From positions 1,612,001 to 1,676,000 of the forward strand of contig NZ_PGES01000001.1 in the NCBI RefSeq assembly GCF_002797895.1: a stretch of DNA of 64,000 nucleotides, in the 5' to 3' direction. The position numbers and the translations under genes are program-made. The notes under the pieces were generated by a model. The model saw nothing but the letters and a program-made list of their open reading frames with translations, had not been told where the DNA came from and did no database searches. The stretch comes from Janthinobacterium sp. 67. GTDB taxonomy: Bacteria > Pseudomonadota > Gammaproteobacteria > Burkholderiales > Burkholderiaceae_D. How positions within the stretch are numbered: position 1 is the stretch's first letter; the number at the start of each line of letters is the position of its first letter. Below are positions 26,587 through 35,220 of the stretch, piece after piece.

Positions 26587-27479
26587 GGCGAATTATTCAC
26601 CTGTGCCTGCTGCACCAGCGTGATCTGGCCGGCATTGCCGCCGGGCGCGCCCAGGGTCAGGCCGATGCTGACCAGGCCCCGCTGCATGTTGGGCAGCGTA
26701 TCGAAGGAAAAATCGCAAGCGGCAACTTGCATCGCCATCAGCGCTGCCGACGGCGCGCCATTGAGGGGCGCGGCGGCGGCGCTCACCGGCTGGGCTGGCT
26801 GGATCGCATAGCCGGCATAGCGCGTCAGCGTGCCCGTGCCATTCGCATTCGGTGCGCAGTGGTAGGTCACGACCGTGCTGACCACCTGGAAACGATAGCT
26901 GAGGGAAGGCATGGACGGCGTTTGCGCGACGAAGGGGTTATTGAGCAGCGTGACTTCGTTGCCGCTGATGGAAGCGACCTGGGCGCGGTTGCATTGCCCG
27001 CTGCAGTTATAGGCATTCACGGGAGGCTGGTCGCCCAAATTGTTAACGACGATAAAGTCGCCGGCCACGATGGCCTGCCGGCCGGCAGGCGGGGCGCCGA
27101 CGATGGTAAACACCTTCGCGTTGCTCACCGGCGTGAGGGGATCGAAGGCCAGCACATTGCCCGGTATTGTGGCCGGGTCGTCTTCCGACAGATAGCGTCC
27201 GCCCGTCTTGGTCAGCAGCAGCTCCAGATAGCTGTCGCCCCCATTGTTCGCGACGCGCACGCTGTTGGGCAGCGCCAGGCGCACGTCGCGCGTGATGCGG
27301 CGCGCCGCCGTATCGGCGGCATCGGCCAGTTCGGCGCGGGCGGCCACGTCCAGGTAGCCTTGCATGGGCGCGCGGATGAATACCGTCACCATGCCGGCCA
27401 CGATGGCCGTGATGATGATCACCACGATCAGTTCGATCAAGGTAAAACCGCGCTGCCGGGGGCGTAAAAAAGTCATCAT
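26583..27479 (-). CDS. mshO: Minor prepilin MshO
   Basis: A 298-residue prepilin with the type III signal PRQRG|FTLIELIVVI, Glu+5 and a long hydrophobic helix. A large C-terminal domain follows with paired Cys (YNCSGQCNRA). The start ATGATG overlaps the mshD stop; the first ATG (27479) is used. Part of the minor-pilin set C-D-O-P thought to prime pilus assembly. Confidence 0.88.
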   Translation of the reverse strand: MMTFLRPRQRGFTLIELIVVIIITAIVAGMVTVFIRAPMQGYLDVAARAELADAADTAARRITRDVRLALPNSVRVANNGGDSYLELLLTKTGGRYLSEDDPATIPGNVLAFDPLTPVSNAKVFTIVGAPPAGRQAIVAGDFIVVNNLGDQPPVNAYNCSGQCNRAQVASISGNEVTLLNNPFVAQTPSMPSLSYRFQVVSTVVTYHCAPNANGTGTLTRYAGYAIQPAQPVSAAAAPLNGAPSAALMAMQVAACDFSFDTLPNMQRGLVSIGLTLGAPGGNAGQITLVQQAQVNNSP

Positions 27480-28105
27480 GGGACGGCATTTCCTGCGTAA
27501 CGCGTGCGGTAACCGGCCAGCACCAGCTGCTGATTCGCGCCGTAAGTCACGGTGACCGTAACGCGCAGCACATTCATGTTGACGGGCGTGGCGTCCGAAG
27601 GCAAGGTGGCGCCTGCCGGCCCCAGTCCCGCCTCGGGGCTGATGGCCACGCTCACCGCATAGCCCGCAGGAAAGCTGTTGCCGGCCGCGTCGGTCGTATA
27701 GCTCGCGGGCGTATTGAACGCGCGCACGTAGTCGCTGACATTGTAGTAGGGTCGCCCCGTGGCGGGCACCGTCGCGCTGACATTCTGCGGCGTGTTGCAG
27801 CCGGTGGGATTGGTGGCACTGTCGAACGGCGCGGCATTCGTCGCCGCATCCGCGGCCGGATCGGCGACCGGGTCGCAAAACGTGAAGCGCGCCATGGTTA
27901 CCTCTTCCAGCATGCCCTCGGCCAGCGCCAGCGCCTGCTTGCGCAATTGCGGATCGGCGCTGCTGGCTGTGGTACGGGTAAAAATTTGCAGCAATCCAAT
28001 CACGGCGATGGAGACAATGACGATGAAGACAATCAGTTCGATCAGAGTCACGCCGCGCTGCGCCAACCTGCGAGCCGGCAAGACGGCTATCCTAGTAATG
28101 GACAT
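27476..28105 (-). CDS. mshD: Minor prepilin MshD
   Basis: A 209-residue prepilin with the cleavage site LAQRG|VTLIELIVFIVIV, Glu+5 and the MshD-type sequence LALAEGMLEEVTMARFTFCDP. It overlaps the mshC stop by 14 bp and the mshO start by 4 bp, so it is translationally coupled to both. Confidence 0.9.
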   Translation of the reverse strand: MSITRIAVLPARRLAQRGVTLIELIVFIVIVSIAVIGLLQIFTRTTASSADPQLRKQALALAEGMLEEVTMARFTFCDPVADPAADAATNAAPFDSATNPTGCNTPQNVSATVPATGRPYYNVSDYVRAFNTPASYTTDAAGNSFPAGYAVSVAISPEAGLGPAGATLPSDATPVNMNVLRVTVTVTYGANQQLVLAGYRTRYAGNAVP

Positions 28106-28670
28106 AGCCCGTCTCCCCTTCGACGATGATGTTGCGCGTCATGCCGCCGCCGCTGATGCCGATGCTGACGCGCGCGGGAAAGCTCGAGACGGGCTCGGCG
28201 TCGCTCGCCTTGAACGGCCGGCCCAGGGCATTGAAATAAAAAGCGGCGGCATCGGCCGGCACGCTGTAGCTGATATTGTTGGGCGGTGCTTCGCACAGCC
28301 ACGCCGTCGTATTGGCGCAGGCGCTCATGGTGGCGCTGCGGCCGCTGTTGCCGCCAGCAGGCGGCAAGACGCGGTTGGCCGCGTCGCAGGCCGTATTGAA
28401 ACACAGGGCAATGCGGCTGCCGTTAAGCTGCACGAAAACGGGCCGGTTTTGCGCGATCGCCAGTTTTTGCCCATAGCGCAGCATGCCGATGTTTTGGTCG
28501 GCAAAGCTGCGCGCGTCAAAAGTATCCTGCTGAAAGAAACGAGGGGCGGCGACGGCAGCCAGCACCCCGCCCACCACCAGCACGGCGATCAGTTCGACCA
28601 GGGTAAAGCCGCGCTGCAGGCGCCCACGATTGGCAGGCCCGGCAAACATCAAACCTGCAGGAGACGGCAT
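28092..28670 (-). CDS. mshC: Minor prepilin MshC
   Basis: A 192-residue prepilin with LQRG|FTLVELIAVLVVGGVLAA and a C-terminal domain containing CFNTACDAAN. The ATG at 28670 is preceded by a GGTGCGAG site. Its leader (28671-28797) holds a terminator that would reduce read-through from the major pilin gene. Confidence 0.9.
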   Translation of the reverse strand: MPSPAGLMFAGPANRGRLQRGFTLVELIAVLVVGGVLAAVAAPRFFQQDTFDARSFADQNIGMLRYGQKLAIAQNRPVFVQLNGSRIALCFNTACDAANRVLPPAGGNSGRSATMSACANTTAWLCEAPPNNISYSVPADAAAFYFNALGRPFKASDAEPVSSFPARVSIGISGGGMTRNIIVEGETGYVHY

Positions 28671-28697
28671 CGTGTACTCGCACCTATGGCAATGAGC

Positions 28698-28719
28698 GGC
28701 ATGCTGGCTCAAGCATGCC
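28698..28719. repeat. Second hairpin in the mshA-mshC leader
   Basis: A perfect 8-bp stem GGCATGCT / AGCATGCC with a 6-nt loop, 28 bp before the mshC start codon and just downstream of the mshA terminator. It could be an mRNA-stabilising or processing element protecting the 5' end of the minor-pilin message. Confidence 0.5.
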
Positions 28720-28728
28720 AGAAAGAAT

Positions 28729-28753
28729 AAAAAAACGCCTGGCAAGCCAGGCG
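28729..28753 (-). terminator. Intrinsic terminator after the major pilin gene mshA
   Basis: Reading the minus strand, the stem CGCCTGG / CCAGGCG (4-nt loop) is followed by seven T. It lies 45 bp after the mshA stop and before mshC. It is expected to give a short abundant mshA transcript with partial read-through into mshC-D-O-P-Q. Confidence 0.85.
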
Positions 28754-28797
28754 GATTGCATGCGGCGCGACCTGCCGCTGCATGCAGATTCACGTCA

Positions 28798-29265
28798 TTA
28801 GCAATTGCTAAGGACAGGCGCGGGGCCCACCGCCGCCGCCGCAGTCGCCGTAGCGACTGTATAGGTAACCGCGCAGGTAAGATGGTTGGCATCGGCGGCG
28901 ATCGATACTGGCGCCGTGCCCGTGACATTGTAGTCGGCCAAACCACCTGCCGCCAACACGATGCCGGCCGCATCAGGATAGCCGTTCGCCATGGTGATGG
29001 TCGTACCTTCCATTACCACAGGAGGAATTGTGCCGACGGCAGTGTTGTTGACCAGCCATTGCGCATGAGCCAGGGAAGCGGCGGCCTGCACTGTGGCGCG
29101 AGCGCCGTTGACTTTCGCCAGGCGGGCATCGGCCGACAGATTGATAAAACGGGGAATCGCGGTGGCCGCCAAGATGCCCAGGATGACGATGACGACGACT
29201 AACTCGATCAGCGTAAAGCCCGCTTGGCCACCTTGTTGAAAACGACGAATTGACTGCAGTTTCAT
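28798..29265 (-). CDS. mshA: Major MSHA-type pilin MshA
   Basis: A 155-residue prepilin with GGQAG|FTLIELVVVIVILGILA, Glu+5, and ATAIPRFINLSADAR, the MshA/MshB block. The C-terminal Cys pair (HLTCAV and the final Cys) can form the D-region disulfide. A good GGAG site precedes the ATG at 29265; an earlier in-frame ATG adds four residues without a site. The position between mshB and mshC, plus the terminator directly after it, marks it as the major pilin. Confidence 0.9.
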   Translation of the reverse strand: MKLQSIRRFQQGGQAGFTLIELVVVIVILGILAATAIPRFINLSADARLAKVNGARATVQAAASLAHAQWLVNNTAVGTIPPVVMEGTTITMANGYPDAAGIVLAAGGLADYNVTGTAPVSIAADANHLTCAVTYTVATATAAAAVGPAPVLSNC

Positions 29266-29283
29266 GCTAATCTCCAAAAAATC

Positions 29284-29314
29284 AAAAAAACGATGCTGGC
29301 AAAATGTGCCGGCA
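29284..29314 (-). terminator. Weak terminator-like hairpin upstream of mshA
   Basis: Minus strand: TGCCGGCA and TGCCAGCA pair with one mismatch around a 5-nt loop, followed within two bases by seven T. It lies only about 19 bp before the mshA start codon. It may attenuate read-through from mshE-G-B, or act as a 5' stabilising hairpin if mshA transcription starts upstream. Confidence 0.4.
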
Positions 29315-29324
29315 AAATAAAAAA

Positions 29325-29876
29325 CTATTTCAGCCCATCCGCCTCGCCCAGCTGTATCAACGCCACATCGGGCGCATCCACCGGGGTTGAGGGCCGGGCC
29401 AGGGTAGCGGACGCTTGCCGCAAGCTTACCTTGAATCGAAGCAACTCGGAACGACTAAGGCCGAAAGTGTTGCCTCGATTTAATACGTATATCAATTCTG
29501 CATTACTTCTATCAAAAAACCAATGACCTTGAGGAAGTTTTGCTATCTCCGGCGCCGTATATTCACCTAAATAATTGGACGGCCTTTCCGCCAGCCAATC
29601 GATGAGGTTTTGCCCCGCCAGCGCCGGCAACTGATTTTGCCGATCAGCCGCATACAGTTCCAGCACTTTCATGCGCAGACCCGCGCGCAGCGCCAGCACC
29701 GTTTGCTGCACGGCGACCCGTTCCGCCTCCTGCTGGACCGCTAACAGCCGGCTCAGCAGCACAGCCGCCAGCACGGCAATGACGGACACGACAACGGCCA
29801 GTTCAAACAGGGTGAACCCGCTCTGCCCTGCCTTGACTGCCACGCTGTTGTTTTTTGGCGAAATGCACGATCTCAT
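29325..29876 (-). CDS. mshB: Minor prepilin MshB-like
   Basis: A 183-residue prepilin with AGQSG|FTLFELAVVVSVIAVLAA and Glu+5. A soluble domain follows (LPQGHWFFDRSNAELIYVLNRG) of the kind found in MshB-type proteins. It overlaps mshG by 4 bp. Assignment as mshB rests mainly on gene order G-B-A. Confidence 0.8.
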   Translation of the reverse strand: MRSCISPKNNSVAVKAGQSGFTLFELAVVVSVIAVLAAVLLSRLLAVQQEAERVAVQQTVLALRAGLRMKVLELYAADRQNQLPALAGQNLIDWLAERPSNYLGEYTAPEIAKLPQGHWFFDRSNAELIYVLNRGNTFGLSRSELLRFKVSLRQASATLARPSTPVDAPDVALIQLGEADGLK

Positions 29877-31105
29877 TTATGCAGGGCCACCTTGCCCAGA
29901 TCCCACACCGGCAAGAAGATGCCCAGCGCCAGCACCAGCACCATGACGCCGAGAAAGGCGATCAGGATGGGTTCGATCTGCGCGGACAGGGTCTTCAATT
30001 CGTAATCGACTTCGCGTTCATACATCTGGGCGATTTCATTCATCAAGTCATCGAGTGAACCGGACTCTTCGCCGACGGCGATCATTTGCAGCACCACCGG
30101 CGTGAAGACGCCCGCCGTCACCGAGGTGCGCAGAATACTGTCGCCGCGCTCGACGCCGTCGCGCATCTGCTCGACACGGGCGCACAGATAGGCGTTGTCC
30201 ACCGTCTGCGACACCACCGTCAGCGCCTGGACGATGGGCACGCCGCTGGTGCTCGACAGCGCGAAACTGCGTGCGAAGCGCGCCATCGTGCCTTTCAGGA
30301 TGATCTTCCCGGCGATGGGGAAACGCAACTTGTACCGGTCCCACGCGTAACGGCCTCTGACCGTGCGCAGCCAGGCCCGGAAACCGGCTATCGCGCCGAT
30401 AGTCAGTGCCAGCAGCAAAGGCCAATACGCGACCATGAAGGCCGACGTGCCGATCAGGATGCGCGTCATCAAGGGCAGTTCTGCATGGAAGCTGGCGAAC
30501 ACCTTCTCGAACTGGGGAATCACGAACATATTGACGACGACCATGGCGATGAGCATGGCCACGATCACGAAACTGGGATAGCGCGTGGCTGATTTCACGC
30601 GCGCGCGCATGTCGCGGTCGAATTCCAGGTGGTCGAACAGGCGCAGGAAAACCTCATCGAGGCGCCCCGTCATTTCGCCCACGCGCACCATCGACAAATA
30701 AAACGGCGTAAAGATCGCGGGGTGGCGCGCCATGGCGGCCGACAGTTCGCGGCCCGCGTCGAGCGATTCGCGCACGTCCTTGATGATGCGTCCGAACGCG
30801 GGGCTGATGGCGGACTCCTGCAGGCCGGCCAGGCCGCGCATGATGGGCACGCCCGCCTTGAGCAGGGTATACAACTGGCGGCTGAACAATTGCACATCCA
30901 TCGAGCTGACTTTTTTCTCCGTCAGCTTTTGCCACCAGCCGATATCGGCGCCCGTGGTGGCGGCTTTTTTGGTCACCAGGATTTCCACCGGCGTCGCGCC
31001 GGTGGAAAACAGCTGGTCCGCCACGGCGCCGCTGTCGGCCCCTTCCATCACGCCGGTCAGCAGTTCGCCGCTGGCATTGCGCGCCTTGTAAGCAAAAAAT
31101 GGCAC
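29873..31105 (-). CDS. mshG: MSHA inner-membrane platform protein MshG (PilC/GspF family)
   Basis: A 410-residue polytopic protein with two T2SSF domains (GVPIMRGLAGLQESAISPAF; GVPIVQALTVVSQTV) and three membrane helices, starting MPFFAYKARNASGELL. It is the rotor/platform that couples ATPase work to pilin insertion. It starts one base after the mshE stop. Confidence 0.94.
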   Translation of the reverse strand: MPFFAYKARNASGELLTGVMEGADSGAVADQLFSTGATPVEILVTKKAATTGADIGWWQKLTEKKVSSMDVQLFSRQLYTLLKAGVPIMRGLAGLQESAISPAFGRIIKDVRESLDAGRELSAAMARHPAIFTPFYLSMVRVGEMTGRLDEVFLRLFDHLEFDRDMRARVKSATRYPSFVIVAMLIAMVVVNMFVIPQFEKVFASFHAELPLMTRILIGTSAFMVAYWPLLLALTIGAIAGFRAWLRTVRGRYAWDRYKLRFPIAGKIILKGTMARFARSFALSSTSGVPIVQALTVVSQTVDNAYLCARVEQMRDGVERGDSILRTSVTAGVFTPVVLQMIAVGEESGSLDDLMNEIAQMYEREVDYELKTLSAQIEPILIAFLGVMVLVLALGIFLPVWDLGKVALHK

Positions 31106-31106
31106 C

Positions 31107-32810
31107 TCAATCCTCGCTCTGGTTGCTGATGCGCATCGCTTCCATCACCGTCGTGCGGCCCTGGACCACCAATTGCACGGCGTGGCGGCGCAGGGTTTCG
31201 CCCGCCATCTGCGCCATCGCCACCTTCATGAAGTGCGATGGGTCGGCATGGTTGGCGGCGTCGGCCACGGCGCGCGTGATTTCCAGCAATTCATACACGC
31301 CCGTGCGGCCCCGGTAACCCATGCCGTTGCAATGCGAACAGCCCTTGCCGTGGAAATACTGGTTGCGCTCGACCAGCTCGCCCAGTTCCAGGCGCAGCCA
31401 TTCGTATTCGTTCGGCGTGGGCTGGTACGGCGTGCTGCAGCTTTCGCAGATCACGCGCACCAGGCGCTGCGCCAGCACGGCTTGCAGCGAACTGCCCACC
31501 ATGTAGCGGGGTACGCCCATGTCCATCAGGCGCAGCGGCGTGCTGATGGCGTCGTTCGTATGCAGGGTCGACAACACCAAGTGACCCGTCATGGCGGCGC
31601 GCAAGCCGATCTGCGCCGTTTCCTGGTCGCGCATCTCGCCGACGAGCACGATGTCCGGGTCTTGCCGCAGGGCCGAGCGCAGCACCCTGGCGAAGTTCAG
31701 TTCGATCTTGTCATTGACTTGCACCTGGTTGATGCCGGCCAGCCGGTACTCGACGGGGTCTTCCACCGTAATGAGCTTTTTTTCCACCGAATTGAGTTCG
31801 GACAAGGCGCAATACAGGGTCGTCGTCTTGCCGCTGCCGGTCGGGCCCGTCACCAGCACGAGGCCGTTCGGGCGGCTGACGATGGCGCGGAACTGCGCCA
31901 CCAGCGCAGGCGGCATGCCGATGGCGTCCAGGCGCAAGGTCGTGCCGCCCTGGTTGAGCAGACGCATGACGACGGATTCGCCGTACTGCGTAGGCATGGT
32001 GGAAATACGCACGTCGATGCGCTGGTTTTTCACGCGGATGGCGAAGCGGCCATCCTGCGGCAGGCGCTTCTCGGAAATATCGAGGTCCGACATCAGTTTC
32101 AGACGCAGCGCCAGCGAACTGGCGATCTTGCTGTCCGCTTCCGTCTGCAGGTGCAGCACGCCGTCGATGCGGAAGCGGATCTGCAGCCGGCCTTCCTGCG
32201 GCTCGATGTGGATGTCCGAGGCGCGCACCTGGGTGGCATCCTCGAACACGGATTGCAGCAGCTTGACGATGGGCGCTTCTTCCAGGCCCGGATTGGCGGC
32301 CAGCGCGCCGAAGTCGACGGAAACGTCGCCCAGGTCCTGCTCCAGCTCGCGCGTCAGGGTGGAGATGTCTTCCGTGCGGCGGTAGATGCGGTCGATGGCG
32401 GCCAGCACTTCCGTCTCATTGACGACGGCCAGCTCGATCTGGCGCTTGACCAGGCGCGAAATCTCGTCATACGCGAACAGGTCGGTCGGGTCGGACATGC
32501 CGACCAGCAAGCCCTCGCGCCGGTCTTCCAGCACCAGCGCGCGAAAGCGCCGCGCCTGGGTTTCCGGCAGCAGCCGCACCAGTTCGGGATTGATGTTGAA
32601 AAACTTCAGATTAATGTAGGGAATGTCGAGCTGGCGCGCCAGCGCGCCCGAAATCTGCTCTTCCGTGACGAAGCCGTGCTCGACAAAAACGCGGCCCAGC
32701 TTGCGTCCCGAACGCTTCTGCTCCGTCAAGGCCTGGCCCAACTGTTCTTCCGTCAGCAATTTCTGCTGCACCAAAATTTCACCGAGCCGGACTTTCTCTG
32801 GCCTTGCCAT
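31107..32810 (-). CDS. mshE: MSHA pilus extension ATPase MshE with c-di-GMP-binding MshEN domain
   Basis: A 567-residue GspE/PilB-family ATPase. The N-terminal MshEN domain carries both 24-residue motifs: RLGEILVQQ from Arg8 and KLGRVFVEHG from Lys37, each ending in Gln. In Vibrio MshE the equivalent Arg is essential for cyclic-di-GMP binding. The C-terminal half has Walker A GPTGSGKT (about 321-328), the Asp and His boxes, Walker B, and the zinc Cys pairs CESC and CSHC. An AGGAG site precedes the ATG. It is the first gene of the 17-kb minus-strand MSHA run. Confidence 0.95.
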   Translation of the reverse strand: MARPEKVRLGEILVQQKLLTEEQLGQALTEQKRSGRKLGRVFVEHGFVTEEQISGALARQLDIPYINLKFFNINPELVRLLPETQARRFRALVLEDRREGLLVGMSDPTDLFAYDEISRLVKRQIELAVVNETEVLAAIDRIYRRTEDISTLTRELEQDLGDVSVDFGALAANPGLEEAPIVKLLQSVFEDATQVRASDIHIEPQEGRLQIRFRIDGVLHLQTEADSKIASSLALRLKLMSDLDISEKRLPQDGRFAIRVKNQRIDVRISTMPTQYGESVVMRLLNQGGTTLRLDAIGMPPALVAQFRAIVSRPNGLVLVTGPTGSGKTTTLYCALSELNSVEKKLITVEDPVEYRLAGINQVQVNDKIELNFARVLRSALRQDPDIVLVGEMRDQETAQIGLRAAMTGHLVLSTLHTNDAISTPLRLMDMGVPRYMVGSSLQAVLAQRLVRVICESCSTPYQPTPNEYEWLRLELGELVERNQYFHGKGCSHCNGMGYRGRTGVYELLEITRAVADAANHADPSHFMKVAMAQMAGETLRRHAVQLVVQGRTTVMEAMRISNQSED

Positions 32811-32867
32811 GCTTACTCCTCGACAAACATATTCGACAGACGATACACGCCCGCGGCGCGCACAGGC

Positions 32868-32896
32868 ATTTTATTCCAGAACCTGTTGTTTCTTAA
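32868..32896 (-). promoter_or_regulatory. Candidate mshE promoter
   Basis: Minus strand: TTAAGA (32896-32891), 17 bp, TAAAAT (32873-32868), giving a leader of about 50 nt to the mshE ATG. The -35 lies inside a 13-bp palindrome TTTCTT-A-AAGAAA (32889-32901) that might be a regulator site. The 212-bp gap is shared with the divergent second machine; no equally good plus-strand promoter was recognised. Confidence 0.4.
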
Positions 32897-33022
32897 AGAA
32901 AATACATTGCGTCGCTTGATTTTCGCGCATTTCAACGCTCGGCAAGGAAACACTTGCCGCGCACCTGCGCCCATGGCAATAATGGCGGTCGTTCCCCGTC
33001 TTCGCTGCCGACCATTACCCCT

Positions 33023-33751
33023 ATGAACGCCTGCGCCATCGAGTTTCACAATGTGCACCTGCAACTGGCGGGCAGCGCCGTGCTGCGCGGCGTCGACCTG
33101 CAAGTGCGCGCGGGAGAACTGTTCGGCCTGGTCGGCGTGAATGGCGCGGGAAAGACGAGCCTGCTCAAATGCCTGCTCGACTTTTGCACGCCCGAGCGGG
33201 GAGACATCGCCATTTTCGACCGGCCGCACCGCCAAGGCGCGGCGCGCCAGCCCCTGTCGTTTTTGCCGGAACGCTTCCAGGCGCCCTACTACCTGACGGG
33301 CGGCGACTTCCTGCGCTACCTGTCGCGTCTGCACGACGTGCGTCCCGATGCGCAAGCCGTGCGGCAAACCCTGGACGCGCTGGACCTGGCGCCGGACGTT
33401 CTGCTGCGCCCCGCGCGCGCGTATTCGAAAGGCATGATGCAGAAACTGGGGCTGGCCGCCTGCCTGCTGTCGGGCAAGCGGCAACTGGTGCTCGATGAAC
33501 CGATGAGCGGACTCGACCCGAAGGCGCGCGCGCAATTCAAGCAAGTGCTGCGGCAAGCGCGCGCGCAGGGTCGCGGCGCCCTGCTCACCTCGCATGCGCT
33601 GGCCGACGTGGAAGAATTGTGCGACCGCATGGCCATCCTGCATGCGGGCCGCATCGTGTTTATGGGCACGCCCGCCGAATGCCGTGCCCGCCACGGCGGT
33701 ACGCAAGACGCCAGCCTGGAACAGGCTTTTCTCAATTGCATCGCGGCATGA
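33023..33751 (+). CDS. ABC transporter ATP-binding protein, first gene of the second MSHA-like operon
   Basis: A 242-residue ABC ATPase of the ABC-2 exporter type: Walker A GVNGAGKT (38-45), signature YSKGMMQ (134-140), Walker B LVLDEPMSGLD (155-165), H-loop TSHALADVEE. The ATG at 33023 fits the conserved N-terminus. It overlaps the ExeA-like gene in ATGA. Its probable permease partner is encoded 12 kb away at 45605, with the pilus-like genes between. Myxococcus xanthus PilH/PilI is a known precedent for an ABC transporter needed for type IV pili. Confidence 0.93.
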   Translation: MNACAIEFHNVHLQLAGSAVLRGVDLQVRAGELFGLVGVNGAGKTSLLKCLLDFCTPERGDIAIFDRPHRQGAARQPLSFLPERFQAPYYLTGGDFLRYLSRLHDVRPDAQAVRQTLDALDLAPDVLLRPARAYSKGMMQKLGLAACLLSGKRQLVLDEPMSGLDPKARAQFKQVLRQARAQGRGALLTSHALADVEELCDRMAILHAGRIVFMGTPAECRARHGGTQDASLEQAFLNCIAA

Positions 33752-35112
33752 ACACCGACACGCACGTCCCCATCCACTACGCGCCCTCGCCGCACGGCAT
33801 GTATCTGCACCATTTCGGCTTGCGCACGGCACCGTTCGGCATTACGCCGGACCCGGCCTTCTTTTATGCCGGAAATACGCGGGGCGAACTGCTCGATGCG
33901 CTGCTGTATGCCGTCATGCAAGGCGAAGGCATCATCAAGCTGACGGGCGAAGTGGGCAGCGGCAAGACCATGCTGTGCCGCATGCTGGCCGAACGCCTGC
34001 CGCCCCGGGTCGACGTACTGTATCTGCTCAATCCCCGGTTGGAACCGGATGAAGTCCTGCACGCCATCGCCGCCGAACTGGGCCTGGAACTGGACGGCTG
34101 CCGCGCCGACGCCGTGCTGCGCGCCGTGCACGGCGAGCTGATCGCACGGCATGCGGCGGGACGCCAGGTGCTGCTGCTGGCCGAAGAAGCGCAAGCCATG
34201 CCGGGCGCCACCCTGGAAGCGCTGCGCCTGCTGACGAATCTGGAAACGGCCAGCCACAAGCTGCTGCAGATCGTGCTGTTCGGCCAGCCGGAATTGCAGC
34301 ACACTTTGGACTTGCCCCAGTTCCGCCAATTGAAGGAACGCATCACCCACAGTTTTACCGTGCCGCGCCTGCCGCAAGCCTTGCTGGACGACTATCTGGC
34401 ATGCCGCCTGGCCGCCGCCGGCCGCATGGCGCCGCTCGTCTTCACGCCGGCCGCGCTGCGCCGGCTGGCGCGCGCCGCGCAAGGCATCGTGCGCAGGGTC
34501 AATATCCTGGCCGACAAGGCCTTGCTGGCCGCGTTTGCGGACGATGCGCAGCAAATCAGCGCGCGCCACGTGCGCCTGGCCATTGCCGACAGCCCCTTCC
34601 ACCGTCCGCCCTGGCATGCGTGCAAGCTGCTGGCGGGCGCCTTGAGCGCGCTGATGCTGCTGCTGGCCGCGGCGCTGCTGTGGCAATGGCTGGCGCCGGG
34701 CCAGGCAGCGGTCCCACGTGCACCGCTGCCGGCACCATCGACGCTGCTCGACAGCAAACTGGCCGAATCGCGCGACTGGCTGGCAAGGCAAGGACCGCGG
34801 CAGCTGGTGCTGCACGTCGCCAGCCTGCCCGCCACCGAAACGGCCGCGGCGGAAACGTTCCTGCAGCAGGCGCAGCAAGCGATCGGCCTGCGCGACCTCC
34901 ATGTGTTCCGCCTGCCTGGCGCAGCGCCCGCAAATGCCGCCGCGCGCCTGGACATCGTCTACGGCAGCTTCGCCGACCAAGCCAGCGCCGAAGCCGTCCG
35001 GGCCAGGCTGGCCCCAGCGTCGCCACAGAAAATATTGCTAAGCGACATAGACAGTATCCGTACGGAAATAAAAGCCGTGACGCCGGCACAAACGGGGCGT
35101 GGCGCCCCCTGA
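33748..35112 (+). CDS. ExeA/MshM-like ATPase with periplasmic SPOR-like domain
   Basis: A 454-residue paralogue of MshM. Walker A is GEVGSGKT (67-74). The Walker B region reads LLLAEEAQA (145-148 AEEA), so the usual Asp is replaced by Glu and the preceding Leu by Ala. One membrane helix (about 292-316) is followed by a ~130-residue periplasmic part. This ends in a SPOR-like fold (LDIVYGSFADQASAEAVRARL), a class of domain that binds denuded peptidoglycan. ExeA itself uses a different peptidoglycan-binding domain. It probably places the secretin encoded next. Coupled to the ABC ATPase by a 4-bp overlap. Confidence 0.88.
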   Translation: MNTDTHVPIHYAPSPHGMYLHHFGLRTAPFGITPDPAFFYAGNTRGELLDALLYAVMQGEGIIKLTGEVGSGKTMLCRMLAERLPPRVDVLYLLNPRLEPDEVLHAIAAELGLELDGCRADAVLRAVHGELIARHAAGRQVLLLAEEAQAMPGATLEALRLLTNLETASHKLLQIVLFGQPELQHTLDLPQFRQLKERITHSFTVPRLPQALLDDYLACRLAAAGRMAPLVFTPAALRRLARAAQGIVRRVNILADKALLAAFADDAQQISARHVRLAIADSPFHRPPWHACKLLAGALSALMLLLAAALLWQWLAPGQAAVPRAPLPAPSTLLDSKLAESRDWLARQGPRQLVLHVASLPATETAAAETFLQQAQQAIGLRDLHVFRLPGAAPANAAARLDIVYGSFADQASAEAVRARLAPASPQKILLSDIDSIRTEIKAVTPAQTGRGAP

Positions 35113-35220
35113 CTTTATTTCGGTATATTGCATCCAGAGCCTGCACAGCCGATTGCTTTTAGGCGATCATGCTGGCTAAAACTACCAAAGCACAACACGA
35201 CTCCAAGGGCGAACTTTTTC

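Noticed and set aside
29284..29320. Sigma-54 promoter upstream of mshA (GGCAC and TTGC on the minus strand)
   Set aside because: The GG and GC elements are two bases too close for a -24/-12 promoter.
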